Of a stretch of 64,000 nt of DNA, positions 1-10,729 are shown piece by piece. Origin of the DNA: Bacteroidales bacterium (lineage in GTDB: Bacteria; Bacteroidota; Bacteroidia; Bacteroidales; ML635J-15); NCBI GenBank assembly GCA_027858835.1, contig JAQIBY010000139.1:1-64000 (forward strand). Direction: 5' to 3'. Below the pieces are notes generated by a model, which saw only the letters and a program-made list of their open reading frames with translations, did no database searches and had not been told where the DNA came from. Both the position numbers and the translations under genes were made by a program. The number at the start of each line of letters is the position of its first letter. Positions within the stretch are counted from its first letter, which is position 1.

Positions 1-728
1 GCTAATTTACTCATGAGTTCACTTGCTTTAGATGTGGAAAGAGGAATTTGTTTGCTATTGCTCATAACAAGATATCCACCATCGGATTTGACATATTCGC
101 TGATTTCTGTGATATTAACGAGATGTGATCTGTGTGAGCGATAAAAGCCTTTTTCTGTAAGCAATTCTTCAAAATGCTTAATGGGTTTTGAGACAACAAT
201 TCGTTTTCCGTCTTTAAAGAAAATACTGGTGTAGATATTATCTGCTTCTAAGTTTACAATTTCTTGTACTTTGACAATGATATGTTTTTCAGCCGTCCTC
301 AGAACAATTTTCTGATTGTCTCCTTGTGTGTTTAAGTTTTCTTCCAGTGTTTTAACTCTGGCTTCTAAGGATTGAGTTGTTTCTTGAATTAAACGCTCAC
401 ATGCTGTCTTAAAGTCAGTTGGGTGAATTGGTTTTAGTAAATAATCGAAAGCGGAAAATCGGATTGCCTTCAGCGCGTAATGTTCATGTGCAGTAATGAA
501 AACAATGCGGTAGTTTTTGTAATTCAATTGTGATAAAATGTCAAAACTCATTCCATCCTGAAGCTCGACATCCAAAAACAGTAATTCTGCCTCGGAAGTG
601 GGGATTTTTGCAATCGCTTCTTTAACTGAATTTGCGGTGCCAACCACTTCGATTTCATGCATGCCTTTCAGGAAAAGCTGAATGGTATTTATTATATGTT
701 TTTCATCATCTACAATAAATGCTTTCAT
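1..728 (-). CDS. LytTR-family response regulator, truncated by the window edge
   Basis: Manual translation from ATG at 728 gives MKAFIVDDEKHIINTIQLFLKGMHEIEVVGTANSVKEAIAKIPTSEAELLFLDVELQDGMSFDILSQ..., a receiver domain. Frame stays open to base 1. Start overlaps the kinase stop (ATGA). Absent from the ORF track. Confidence 0.9.
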   Translation of the reverse strand, partial: MKAFIVDDEKHIINTIQLFLKGMHEIEVVGTANSVKEAIAKIPTSEAELLFLDVELQDGMSFDILSQLNYKNYRIVFITAHEHYALKAIRFSAFDYLLKPIHPTDFKTACERLIQETTQSLEARVKTLEENLNTQGDNQKIVLRTAEKHIIVKVQEIVNLEADNIYTSIFFKDGKRIVVSKPIKHFEELLTEKGFYRSHRSHLVNITEISEYVKSDGGYLVMSNSKQIPLSTSKASELMSKL

Positions 729-2560
729 TTCAATATTTGGATTTCAAAGTTAACAATGACTCCTTGGCTTGCTTTTTCTGTGATGTGCTGTGTAATTTTG
801 AATTTTTTATCATGATTAATTGCTCGGATGCGTTCTTTGGTGATATCTATCGCATGGGAAATGTTTTCCGGTTTTTCTGTGGCATTTTTTGTTGAAAATC
901 CTGGTCCATTATCTGAAACTTGTAATTTTATTCCATCATTTGTTTTTGTAATCGACAATTGAATTAAACCTTGTTTGTCCTCAGGTAATTTTCTCATCCC
1001 ATGTTCAATGGCATTTTCAAGAAAAGGTTGAAGAATCATGGGAGGGAGGCTAGTGTTTTCTATGTCTATTTGTTCGTCGATTGTAATTTGGTAATCAAAT
1101 TTATTGGAAAAACGAAGTTGTTGCAGTTTAAGATAAGATGTTAAAATTTCTGTTTCTTTTTCAATTGTAATTTCCTCGGCTCGTGATGCATCGAGAATAT
1201 TTCGCATGAGTTTCGAAAAATCCAGAAGATAAACCATACTATCCATGCTATTGTGTTGGATTATATAATTTTGAATGGCTCCCAGTGCATTAAACATAAA
1301 GTGTGGGTTCATTTGGGAGCGGAGCATCTTGTTTTCCAGTGCAATTTGCCTGTTTTTCGCTTTGAGTCGTGACCTGTAAACCAATAAAAGCACGATGAGT
1401 GAAGTAAGGACAAAGCTGAATATTGCCAGAATCAGTAAATCTTTCTGCCGTTTCAGTTCAAATTCGCTAAACATTAAGGATTGTTCCGCTAAGATTATTT
1501 GATGTTCTTTTTGTTTCGTGCCAAATATTACTTCTTGCTTGCTGATTGCCTCATTCATTTCAGCGTTCTGCAAGCTGTCCTTAAGTTGTGTCCTTTCATG
1601 CAATGTGGCAATACAGGCTTCGTATGCATGGTTTTTCTCTTGCAGTTCCGCTTTAAGATCCAGAATTTCTATGTGGTTTTGACGCAAGTTTTGAGCTTTG
1701 CTGATTGCGATTCCTTTTTGAATAAATGATTCAGCCTCCACTAGGTTTTCAGTCTTCAAGTAGGCCAATGCTGCATTTTTATAAATTCTTGTTTTTAGTA
1801 GTTTGTTATCGGTTTTTTCAGCTTGTTTGGCGGCATCTTCTAAGATTTCAATTGCTTCCGGGATTCTGTTGGTTTGGATGTAAATGGATGCAATGTTACT
1901 TAAGAGTTGTGCTTCAAAGCTGTCCATATCAAACATCCGATAAATATCGAGGCTTTTTTGATAAAAATATAATGCCGAGTCGGGTTTTTCAAAATTCTCC
2001 TCGTAAATCACGCCCAAATTATTGTAAGAAGAGGCGATTCCTAAAGTATCCCTCGATTTTTGCTTGCTGTTGAGGGCGAGTTTGTGATATTTCAGCGCTT
2101 TATCTTTTTCGTTTATTTCTTGGAAAACGACACCTAGATTGTTATAAACTTTAGATTCAGACTTGTTGTCCTTCATCTTGATAAAGATGTCAAGTGCTTG
2201 ATGATAGTTTTCCACAGCTAAGTCGTATTTCCCTTCCAATTCATAAGTTACTGCAATGTTAGATTGCATCCTGCCAATTTCAATGCTGTCGTTTATATTT
2301 GTAAATTCATTTTTTGCAATTTTGAAGAAATCTCTTGCTGATTTAATTTCACCACGTTGGTAGCAGCTTAAACCACAGCTAGCAATGTCACTAGTTGGAA
2401 TAGCAATGATTCCGGCTTGTATGAGATTTTTCGATTTCTCAATATAATGTGATAAACTGTCTTCTGGAGCAGCTAATATTTGAGCAGATAAATTTTGGGC
2501 AAAGCTGCTGTTATGCAATGCCAGTATCAGTATAAAACTAAAAATTATGTAACGAACTTT
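725..2560 (-). CDS. TPR-repeat sensor histidine kinase, LytS/YehU-type (His_kinase + HATPase)
   Basis: Signal peptide, repeated TPR motifs (NNLGVVFQEINEKDKALKYHKLAL), one TM segment, then LRSQMNPHFMFNALGAIQNYI and NAIEHGMRK...VSDNGPGF. Start likely internal (MKVRYIIF). Confidence 0.92.
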   Translation of the reverse strand, partial: KVRYIIFSFILILALHNSSFAQNLSAQILAAPEDSLSHYIEKSKNLIQAGIIAIPTSDIASCGLSCYQRGEIKSARDFFKIAKNEFTNINDSIEIGRMQSNIAVTYELEGKYDLAVENYHQALDIFIKMKDNKSESKVYNNLGVVFQEINEKDKALKYHKLALNSKQKSRDTLGIASSYNNLGVIYEENFEKPDSALYFYQKSLDIYRMFDMDSFEAQLLSNIASIYIQTNRIPEAIEILEDAAKQAEKTDNKLLKTRIYKNAALAYLKTENLVEAESFIQKGIAISKAQNLRQNHIEILDLKAELQEKNHAYEACIATLHERTQLKDSLQNAEMNEAISKQEVIFGTKQKEHQIILAEQSLMFSEFELKRQKDLLILAIFSFVLTSLIVLLLVYRSRLKAKNRQIALENKMLRSQMNPHFMFNALGAIQNYIIQHNSMDSMVYLLDFSKLMRNILDASRAEEITIEKETEILTSYLKLQQLRFSNKFDYQITIDEQIDIENTSLPPMILQPFLENAIEHGMRKLPEDKQGLIQLSITKTNDGIKLQVSDNGPGFSTKNATEKPENISHAIDITKERIRAINHDKKFKITQHITEKASQGVIVNFEIQILK

Positions 2561-2607
2561 CATCAAACATAATAAATGTCTCACAAACATATAAAAATAT
2601 CTGATGC

Positions 2608-5600
2608 TTATCTAATGATAGTAAGTTTTTGTTTTAGCAACTCATTATCTGTCTTAATCTCAAAATAATACAGCCCGTTGCTAAATGATTCCGGGATGTT
2701 AAACCGCATTGTTTTATTATTGCAATTTCTTTCGTAAAGCACCTTTCCGTGAATGTTCAGGATACGAATTCGTTGTAAATTTGCTTTTTCAGACTGAATA
2801 ACAATATTGTTTGATGCAGGATTTGGATAAATTGAAACGCTGTTTTGATTGGAGGCCTCTGGGATATCCACCGGATTTAGTATTTGTAAACTTACTGGGA
2901 TTTCTGTTTGATCATCATTATGGTAAATGGTGATGTTTCCATAATAAAAGCCCGGGTTTAGTCCGTTGGAATTAAAGCTAAGGATTAGGTTTGTGTCGTT
3001 TTCGAAATATAAATCTCCATTAAAATGATCCAGACTTAACCATTGCTCATCTGCATTTGAGAGATTAATCGTTCCTTGAAGTTCATGAGGTGTGCTCCCA
3101 TAAATGTCGCCATAGATCATGTAAGGTATGTTTAAATCCCCAGTCACCCCATCAGATACATTAAAAACAATGTCGGAACTCGCATATTCACTACCATAAA
3201 TATTTCCCCAGTCGTCACAAGTCCATTCAATTTCAGCAGCATGTCCGGTGGAATTGTTTGTTGTTAATGGACCGCCACCACCACCAATAAAGTCAGTACT
3301 GCTAATTACTTCTGTGCCCCCCGGAAATGTAATATTGATTGTTTTTAGCCATTCAGAATCTGTCGATGTATTATAGACAGTTGCTGTAACGGTATTTTCA
3401 CCTGTAACATAGGTGTTTGGGGTGAAATTAATTTCTGATCCGTCAATGTTTTTAAGTGATTTTCCTATTTCGTCAAGTTCCAGCCAAATGTCGTAATGTA
3501 AGTGTCCTGCACCTGCATTGCTTATTACAATGCTGTCATCATCCTGTAAATTTTGATACATTACTTTTGTAATGCTGTTTGTGCTTACTTCGAATTCAGG
3601 TGGTAGGTTCATTAATGGCGGAAATACAATAGAGTCTATCCAAGCTGCATCTTGTCCTGCAGTAGTTTGAAAATCTTTTCGGTAGCGCCAAGTAAATTCA
3701 TGATATCCAACATCTACGGAATAAGCAAAAATCGCCCAATCCATTTCTCCTGACCAAGACATTTGTACCTCGCCGTCAATCATGAAATCCAGAAAATCAT
3801 AATAGGTTTGGGATGATACTTTTCGCACAAATGAGATTTCACCGGGATTTGTTACATCAAAGGCAATGCTGATGCTCGTTTCTGAGCTATTATCAATTGC
3901 TCCTGATTGCATTGCAAAATTTCCATGATACACTTCCTGGTCGGTAATGAACCATGGTGTCGGGCTTTCTAAATCCCAAGGGTATTGGTTGAAATCAGCT
4001 GTTTCAAAATCTTCAAGTGAAATTCCTACCGGGATATTTGCAGGAATATTGATTTCATAATCAGAAGTGTTGTGTAGGTTAATGTTAAACGCAAGGACAT
4101 AACCCTCTGGAACAGTTTCTGCCACTGTTACATTAATTTGAAATATGCCTGTGCCGTCAGGAGAAATGTGAGAGATGAAAGCAGTTCCGGAATTAATTGT
4201 TGCTAGTGGGTCGTCGCAGGTGACTTGAATTTCCAAATCCTGAGCAGGAATAAGTGCCGAATTTCCAAGCATAAATTTGACATCCGTGGTTTCATCCATA
4301 TCAAGTAAGTGGTTGTCGTCATCAAGGATGTCATAAGCGTCTAATGCTATTTCAGGTGTATGTACTGTGATTTCAAAATTATTGTTTTGTTCGAAACCAT
4401 TGTCTGCTGAAGCAAAGAGATTTAAATAATTAATTTCGGATTCAGGGACACTGCTCGCAGTCTGAACAGCAAATTGAATGACAGAATCTGTGCCAGGAGT
4501 AAGCTCAATTAGCTGAATGTTATTAATGTCAATTTGGAGCGATGTTTGGCTGTTTGTCAAAAGAAAGTCAATCGTGTCTAAATCTGCGCCACCAACGTTC
4601 CTAAGGTTAAGTTGTATCGTTCCGCTTTCTTCGGCAGCAAAATATCCGTCGTTTCCATCCTGTATTGTTATATTTTCAATGATAATATTCGGGGCATTTC
4701 CAATTAATGCTACCGGAAAATCATAGTTTCCCTGATCACAAGTCATATTGATATTGAGTGTAATTTCGTGCTGGTCGGGGATGCTGCCTGAGACAGTAAA
4801 TTGAAATGCATCCGTGAGGGATTCAGTCGCATCAGCAGGCATGTCGGGTAAGCTGCCTGAATTGTCGGTGATTGTTATGTAGGGGTCGCTTGATTCAAGT
4901 TCAAGTAGAATATTCGTCATTTCAGAATTCATCGGATTATGAGCCTGTAATGAAAGATTAACAAGTTCGGAATATTCAATGATTGCGTCTCCATCGCTTG
5001 TACTTGTGCTAATATCAAAAGTTAAACCTTCACTAAATATCGGGATGGATCGTATGTCAACAAGTCCGTTGTTATCAGTGACTTTTATGTGTAGATCTTC
5101 TCCGGAATATACGATGCTTGGAGTTCCTGTTATTAAACCATTTTCTGAAATTTCAAATTCCTCAAGGCGTGAGTAAGGGGTTAACATTTTAGAATAACCT
5201 TCCGAGATATTTGTCATGTCATCAAAAAAGAATTTTTGCATGGTTTTATTGTTGCCTTTGCTTACACCACAGACATATGTTTGTTGTTGCGATGTGTTGG
5301 CATTTCCGTAAGTCATAGTTATTTTCCCTGTTTCAAATAGGTTGACTGAATAATCGATAGTATTATTGTCAAAATTCAGTGTAAGATAACCTAAACCTTC
5401 CTGCATCTTAATATTCCAGTTTGTTTGACTGTTATAAAATGGGGCAATACAGCGTGAATGGCTAAAAACCACATGGTCGTCGTTGTTGTAAGGTAAATTA
5501 TGCGTAAAACTTTCATCGAAAGCAATAATTCCGTATTCGGAGACATATATGCTTGAATACAGAGAATCATAAAATGGGAATTCAAAATTCAGATTGACTT

Positions 5601-7179
5601 CAGTAAGGCTTCCACTAATGCTTTCGCCGGTGAGTGATATGAAACCTGTTGTTTCTTCAACTTGAAAATCAGGATTAAATTCCCAGAAATAGGGTTCAGT
5701 GCCGTTTTCTGCTTGCATTTGTGCTTCGTATGATGCTAAAATAGGGGCAGGTGGGAGCACCGTTGTACTGATTGACGGTGGATCAAAGTTACATGCGTGA
5801 GTTGCTGATAAAATGGTTTTCCCGTTTTGGATAATCGGGATATTTTCTTGTGTTGATGGGGTTTCCAGTACAGTTTCTGCGGTGTAGTCCATCACAGAAA
5901 AGTAATTAACGGTTCCAATACCGGTGGCATCTGAATCGTTTTCGGTGACACATAGAAAATATTTTGCAGTTTGATTCGGTTCAATGTGGTTTAATAATGG
6001 CGTTAAATCGAGTCCAAACTCCAATGTTTTATTTTCTTCGTTGGTTCCTCCTGTCATGTATTGGTCTGAGCATTGGTAATCGAGAATGGGAAATTCCATT
6101 TCAAATTCAGGCTGTGTGCTGCTAAGGTTTGTGCTGATTCCGGCTGTTACTTTTATTCTTTGGCGCTTATTGTATGTAATGGATGCCTTTGCAGTGATTT
6201 GTGGTTCATAATCGGGGATTGCATCCTGAACGGTAACAATTCCATTCCAGAAACCGCCTTCAGCAATGGTCTTATACATAACATAAATAAAGCCACCATT
6301 TGCAAATGAGGGACCGCCCGAGTAAGTGTTGGCAATTTTTACGCCACCAATTTCCCAGTCTTTTATGTTTACGACACCATCACCATTTATATCAATATGA
6401 TTTGTGTATTGTCCGTCGTTATTGTAGTCATAACAAATTGAATCATGATATCCGACAACCGTCATTGCATGAGATGTTCCACCGTACATGTTTGGCACAA
6501 CATACATGCCTTCTTCGGGAGTTCCTGCTGGTAGCGTATAGGATGCAGATGGCACACCATTATAAAAATTCGCAACCCCACCATGTGGACTGCCATTCAG
6601 ATGATCGTTCATCCAATGTTTTAAAGTCAGCATGCCTTCTTCAGTGGACACGTCAATCTTATACGCCTGGCGGATACGATTTTTCATTGCGCTGTAATAC
6701 AAGTCGTAGCCTGTCATCCAGCGAGTAGTTCCTCCGGTGTCATTTGTGCCACCATAATTTTGTAAATTTGGAGTGCCGACCAATCGTAAAACATCATAGG
6801 TGTGATAATAACTGACACCGTAATAGGCATCGCTTTCCCAGTTATAGACAAAGTGGGTTGGATACCGTGTTGTGTCACTGTCAGCTGCCAGATTTCTGAC
6901 ACAATTAATTTCATAATTAAATCCTAAACCAACCGATGATGCTTGACCACAACTCATTCCGGCTTGCTGAAACACATCTCTGAAAAAGATTTCTTCAGCA
7001 TTATTTTTTATGTGGGGGATACTGCGGTTTTTATATGAATCCGGCAATTTGAGTTCCGGTAAATTCATGATTGCTTGTTTGTCTTTTTCGCTAATGGAGC
7101 GATCCTGTGCGGATAAGTTAAAGACGGAAATAAGTAGTCCCCAAAAGAGTAAATGTTTAAAATATTTCATGGCATGCAT
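2608..7179 (-). CDS. Secreted papain-like (C1-type) cysteine peptidase domain protein with T9SS C-terminal sorting domain
   Basis: N-terminal QQAGMSCGQASS (Cys), GGTSHAMTVVGY (His), GGVKIANTYSGG (Asn) in papain order; C-terminal SVSIYPNPASNNIVIQSE...GLYYFEIKTDNELLKQKLTIIR is a type A sorting domain. Confidence 0.8.
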   Translation of the reverse strand: MHAMKYFKHLLFWGLLISVFNLSAQDRSISEKDKQAIMNLPELKLPDSYKNRSIPHIKNNAEEIFFRDVFQQAGMSCGQASSVGLGFNYEINCVRNLAADSDTTRYPTHFVYNWESDAYYGVSYYHTYDVLRLVGTPNLQNYGGTNDTGGTTRWMTGYDLYYSAMKNRIRQAYKIDVSTEEGMLTLKHWMNDHLNGSPHGGVANFYNGVPSASYTLPAGTPEEGMYVVPNMYGGTSHAMTVVGYHDSICYDYNNDGQYTNHIDINGDGVVNIKDWEIGGVKIANTYSGGPSFANGGFIYVMYKTIAEGGFWNGIVTVQDAIPDYEPQITAKASITYNKRQRIKVTAGISTNLSSTQPEFEMEFPILDYQCSDQYMTGGTNEENKTLEFGLDLTPLLNHIEPNQTAKYFLCVTENDSDATGIGTVNYFSVMDYTAETVLETPSTQENIPIIQNGKTILSATHACNFDPPSISTTVLPPAPILASYEAQMQAENGTEPYFWEFNPDFQVEETTGFISLTGESISGSLTEVNLNFEFPFYDSLYSSIYVSEYGIIAFDESFTHNLPYNNDDHVVFSHSRCIAPFYNSQTNWNIKMQEGLGYLTLNFDNNTIDYSVNLFETGKITMTYGNANTSQQQTYVCGVSKGNNKTMQKFFFDDMTNISEGYSKMLTPYSRLEEFEISENGLITGTPSIVYSGEDLHIKVTDNNGLVDIRSIPIFSEGLTFDISTSTSDGDAIIEYSELVNLSLQAHNPMNSEMTNILLELESSDPYITITDNSGSLPDMPADATESLTDAFQFTVSGSIPDQHEITLNINMTCDQGNYDFPVALIGNAPNIIIENITIQDGNDGYFAAEESGTIQLNLRNVGGADLDTIDFLLTNSQTSLQIDINNIQLIELTPGTDSVIQFAVQTASSVPESEINYLNLFASADNGFEQNNNFEITVHTPEIALDAYDILDDDNHLLDMDETTDVKFMLGNSALIPAQDLEIQVTCDDPLATINSGTAFISHISPDGTGIFQINVTVAETVPEGYVLAFNINLHNTSDYEINIPANIPVGISLEDFETADFNQYPWDLESPTPWFITDQEVYHGNFAMQSGAIDNSSETSISIAFDVTNPGEISFVRKVSSQTYYDFLDFMIDGEVQMSWSGEMDWAIFAYSVDVGYHEFTWRYRKDFQTTAGQDAAWIDSIVFPPLMNLPPEFEVSTNSITKVMYQNLQDDDSIVISNAGAGHLHYDIWLELDEIGKSLKNIDGSEINFTPNTYVTGENTVTATVYNTSTDSEWLKTINITFPGGTEVISSTDFIGGGGGPLTTNNSTGHAAEIEWTCDDWGNIYGSEYASSDIVFNVSDGVTGDLNIPYMIYGDIYGSTPHELQGTINLSNADEQWLSLDHFNGDLYFENDTNLILSFNSNGLNPGFYYGNITIYHNDDQTEIPVSLQILNPVDIPEASNQNSVSIYPNPASNNIVIQSEKANLQRIRILNIHGKVLYERNCNNKTMRFNIPESFSNGLYYFEIKTDNELLKQKLTIIR

Positions 7180-7420
7180 TTTATTTTATGAAAGTACGAT
7201 TTTTTTTGTTTCAATTGTAAAAAAAATGTATTTCTTCTGTTTTGGAAAATGGCTCGGTGTTATACCAATTGTGTTTCCAAATGATTGACAATGAAATTTT
7301 GAAACTACAATGGTTAATGCCGATATTACAGCAAAACAAGCATACAGAACGAAGTGAAAGTATGCGCCATTTTGATGTTTAATCGGTATTGTTGGGTGTT
7401 TTTTCCGGGGTTTAGTACAT

Positions 7421-7461
7421 AAAAAAAAGAGCCATCCACTAACCAGCGGATGGCTCTTTTT
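7421..7461. terminator. Bidirectional rho-independent terminator
   Basis: AGAGCCATCC (7428-7437) / GGATGGCTCT (7448-7457), flanked by an A-tract and a T-tract, downstream of the M16 gene on the minus strand. Confidence 0.85.
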
Positions 7462-7482
7462 AGTATAATATGGACTTACTTC

Positions 7483-10400
7483 TTATTCTGTCACATAGAA
7501 TGTCTCATCAAAAAGAGTTTCGTTTTCTTGAATAATTTGGTCGTTACCGTAAACACAGATGATGTTTTCGCTAAGGATATCTTGTGTCAAGCTTTGGAAT
7601 GATTTGATATCTTCCATGCTGGTACTGAGAATTGCATCCCGCTCAGCCTGAGCATCTGCTTCGGTTTTCTGTTCGAAATAATTATTAACAGCTTGCGAGC
7701 CACGTTGTGAGGCGGTAGTCGGTTTGTCAAGCTTTGCAATGGTTCCAATAATGAATCGTGTCATTTCTTGTTCCTCGGGTAAAAAGGTTTCTAAGAAGAT
7801 CGGTGTTGCATCAAAATTTTCAAGCGTTTCGGTTAGGTTTGGATCCCGGTATGATGCAAAATATACATTTCCGCTTGGACTGAATCCTGCAAATCCTCCA
7901 TATGCACCACCAATCACACGAATTTGTGTTTGCAGATAATCCCGTGATAAAATCTGATTCAGCACGCGCATTTTTGGATTCCATTCGTAACCGAGTTGTT
8001 TGAAATTTCCGCCTTTGGTTACATACTGCACTTTGGACATTGCCATTATGCCTTCGTTTTTCACTTCAGGAGAGAATTTCCAGGCTTGCATTTCAGAAGT
8101 TTCTGTGCTAAGCGTTTTATTAAATGCTTTCAATGATTTCTCAAAGCTTTCATAATTTTTCTCAGAACAGGTAACCGATGCAATCATGTTGTCTTTAGTG
8201 AAAAGCAGTTCGGCAGTTTTTATTAATTTTTCAATGATTTCATCTTGATTTTCATCAAAATCTGCCATTAGCTTGTCAATGAATTGATAATATTCATAAC
8301 CATTTAAGATTTCGTTATATGCTCCGTAAGCTGTTTGATAAGAACTCAAGCGTGTGAGTGCCACATTAATTCCCCGATTATTCACAAAGGACATTTGGTT
8401 TGAATGATGTCTTTGTAAAAGTGTTTTCAAACGTACGCTGTCATTATATTTCGTGTTGTTGATTATTTCGGATACAAGTTCTGTTGCAATTGCTTCTTTG
8501 TCTTCTGTTGCTTTGTATGAGACAGTGAATTTCGGGATGAAATTCTCGGTTGATTGTTTCACCATGAAAGTACTTAGATAGGTGTAAAAGCTTCCTGTGT
8601 GAATGTTTAACTGATTTTCAAGCTCTCCAAATTCATATTTTTCAGTACTCATATTCCCGAGAATTTCTGACAATAAATTTGCATAAGGTAAGTATTCCTG
8701 CGGCAACACTCTCAAGTCGAAATAGAAATTTGAGTAAAGGATGTCATTGGTGAAGTCATTGTAAAATAGTATGTTGGTTTTGTCTATGGATTTTTCTGTT
8801 ATTTCATAGAATTCAGCTTCTGTATCAATGTCAGAAAGTTCGAGCATCGGAACCATCGCAACTTCCTCAGGGCTGTCTTCTTCTTCCTGATATTCTTTGA
8901 GTGCCAGCGTTTTTTCAATTAATTGTCCCAGCTCTTCTTCGGATAAACTTGCCTTGTATTCTGCAAGTTCTTTTTTGATTTCCTCACCGCGTTTTTTCTC
9001 TAAGCCTGGCTCAGGTTCCAGAATAGTGAGTAATGCGAAATTGTTATCAATGAAATGTTCCTGAATCATGTTTTCAAGTAAGCCATTTTCTAGGTCGGCT
9101 TTAACTGCTGCAAGTGGAGCTTCAAATTCAAGTCCGAGATAAGGATTGTCTGCAAAAAATACATAAGGAATGGTTCTGTACATGTACATCATCCCTTTTT
9201 GAGGAGTGTTTCCTTCGCGAAGTCTGAATTCCATTCGATTAACGATTCCTTCCAGCATTTCCTGGTCAAATCCTTCATTAACTATCTCGTTCAGTGTGTT
9301 AAAGATGATTGATTCAAACGCTTCTTTATCTTCTGGGTTTGCATTTTCAACACCAATGGTAAATACATTTTGTTTATTGCTGCTATTGTATCCATACACA
9401 CTTTTTCCAATCCCGGCTTCCTGAATTGCAAGACGCAAAGGAGCAGATTCGTGACCGACCATTGCTTCACTTAAAATACGGAGTGCAAAATTCATTTCAG
9501 GATCTGTATTGTCTCCGAAAACAAAGCTATAAGTCAAATAGGTTTTATCTTCTGTTTCTGCATTTTCAGCAACTGGATACGTGCCGTGAACATCTTTTCT
9601 TTCTTTAAAGCCCTTTTGAATCGGAATACTGATTTCTTCATCAGATTTTTCGTATTTTGACAGATATTCTTTGTCAATAAATTCCAATTCTTTATTCAAA
9701 TCAGCATTTCCGTAAAGGAGGATATAGCTGTTCGTTGGGTGATAATATTTTTCATGAAAATCACGAAAATGTTCGATAGTTAATTCGGGGATTGCATCCG
9801 GATGTCCACCTGATGAAACGCCATAAGTATTATCTGGGAAAAGCGTTTTGTATGTGAGGTAGCTCAGTTGACGATAAGGCTGTGAAAACGAACCTTTCAT
9901 CTCATTATAAACCACCCCTTTGTAAGTGATTTCATCATCTAAACTATTGAGTTCATAATGCCATCCTTCTTGATCAAAAATCCTGTCATCTTCATGCAAC
10001 AAGGGATTGAAAACTGCATCAAGATAGACATGCATGAGATTGAAATAATCTTTTTCATTCATACTGGCAACCGGGTAGGTTGTCCAATCTGAGCTAGTCA
10101 TTGCATTTAGGAATGTGTTTAAAGAGCCTTTTGTTAAAATTTCAAACGGGCTTTTTACCGGAAAGTTTTTTGATCCGTTTAATACGGAATGCTCAATGAT
10201 ATGTGGTGTTCCACCATCGGTAGAGGGTAGGGTTTTAAATGCGATGTTAAAAAGTTTGTTTTCATCGTCAGCCATAATTTTCATTAAGCGTGCCCCACTT
10301 TTTTCGTGAGTAAAAAACAAACAATCGGCATTTACTTCTTCAACAAACTTTTTCTGTTCAAGTTTAAAACCGTTATACACTTCACCAACTTTGAATTCTT

Positions 10401-10500
10401 CCTTTGGTTGGCAGGCCCAAATTAAAGACATTGTGATACCAATTAATAATACAACACTAATTTTTTTCATTGTACAAATTTTATTTTGATTTTCATGCAC
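7483..10500 (-). CDS. M16C-family metalloprotease (presequence protease/PreP-like), putative lipoprotein
   Basis: Inverted zinc motif in GGTPHIIEHSVLNGS (HxxEH), long M16C-type architecture, N-terminal lipobox-like LIWAC. Confidence 0.9.
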   Translation of the reverse strand: MHENQNKICTMKKISVVLLIGITMSLIWACQPKEEFKVGEVYNGFKLEQKKFVEEVNADCLFFTHEKSGARLMKIMADDENKLFNIAFKTLPSTDGGTPHIIEHSVLNGSKNFPVKSPFEILTKGSLNTFLNAMTSSDWTTYPVASMNEKDYFNLMHVYLDAVFNPLLHEDDRIFDQEGWHYELNSLDDEITYKGVVYNEMKGSFSQPYRQLSYLTYKTLFPDNTYGVSSGGHPDAIPELTIEHFRDFHEKYYHPTNSYILLYGNADLNKELEFIDKEYLSKYEKSDEEISIPIQKGFKERKDVHGTYPVAENAETEDKTYLTYSFVFGDNTDPEMNFALRILSEAMVGHESAPLRLAIQEAGIGKSVYGYNSSNKQNVFTIGVENANPEDKEAFESIIFNTLNEIVNEGFDQEMLEGIVNRMEFRLREGNTPQKGMMYMYRTIPYVFFADNPYLGLEFEAPLAAVKADLENGLLENMIQEHFIDNNFALLTILEPEPGLEKKRGEEIKKELAEYKASLSEEELGQLIEKTLALKEYQEEEDSPEEVAMVPMLELSDIDTEAEFYEITEKSIDKTNILFYNDFTNDILYSNFYFDLRVLPQEYLPYANLLSEILGNMSTEKYEFGELENQLNIHTGSFYTYLSTFMVKQSTENFIPKFTVSYKATEDKEAIATELVSEIINNTKYNDSVRLKTLLQRHHSNQMSFVNNRGINVALTRLSSYQTAYGAYNEILNGYEYYQFIDKLMADFDENQDEIIEKLIKTAELLFTKDNMIASVTCSEKNYESFEKSLKAFNKTLSTETSEMQAWKFSPEVKNEGIMAMSKVQYVTKGGNFKQLGYEWNPKMRVLNQILSRDYLQTQIRVIGGAYGGFAGFSPSGNVYFASYRDPNLTETLENFDATPIFLETFLPEEQEMTRFIIGTIAKLDKPTTASQRGSQAVNNYFEQKTEADAQAERDAILSTSMEDIKSFQSLTQDILSENIICVYGNDQIIQENETLFDETFYVTE

Positions 10501-10729
10501 AAGGTAAGTATAAAAATGGCTTAGCCGACTGATAAACCTGTAAACTGACTATAAGAAATCGTAATGTTTTGTTAAAACGTACAATATGAGTAGATTTTCT
10601 CATATTTCACGGAGCAAAAAACTATTTTCATAGCAAAAAATAGTACAACTTCGTTCTGAGATGAAGGTTAAATCGGCCATATGACATAAACGCTTAAAGC
10701 CTTAGCGAAGGAAGATAAACTTCAGCAAT

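Noticed and set aside
6300-6728. 142-aa plus-strand ORF antisense to the papain-like gene
   Set aside because: Fully inside a well-supported CDS on the other strand; composition (His/Arg/Ser-rich) looks like antisense read-out, with no recognisable domain.
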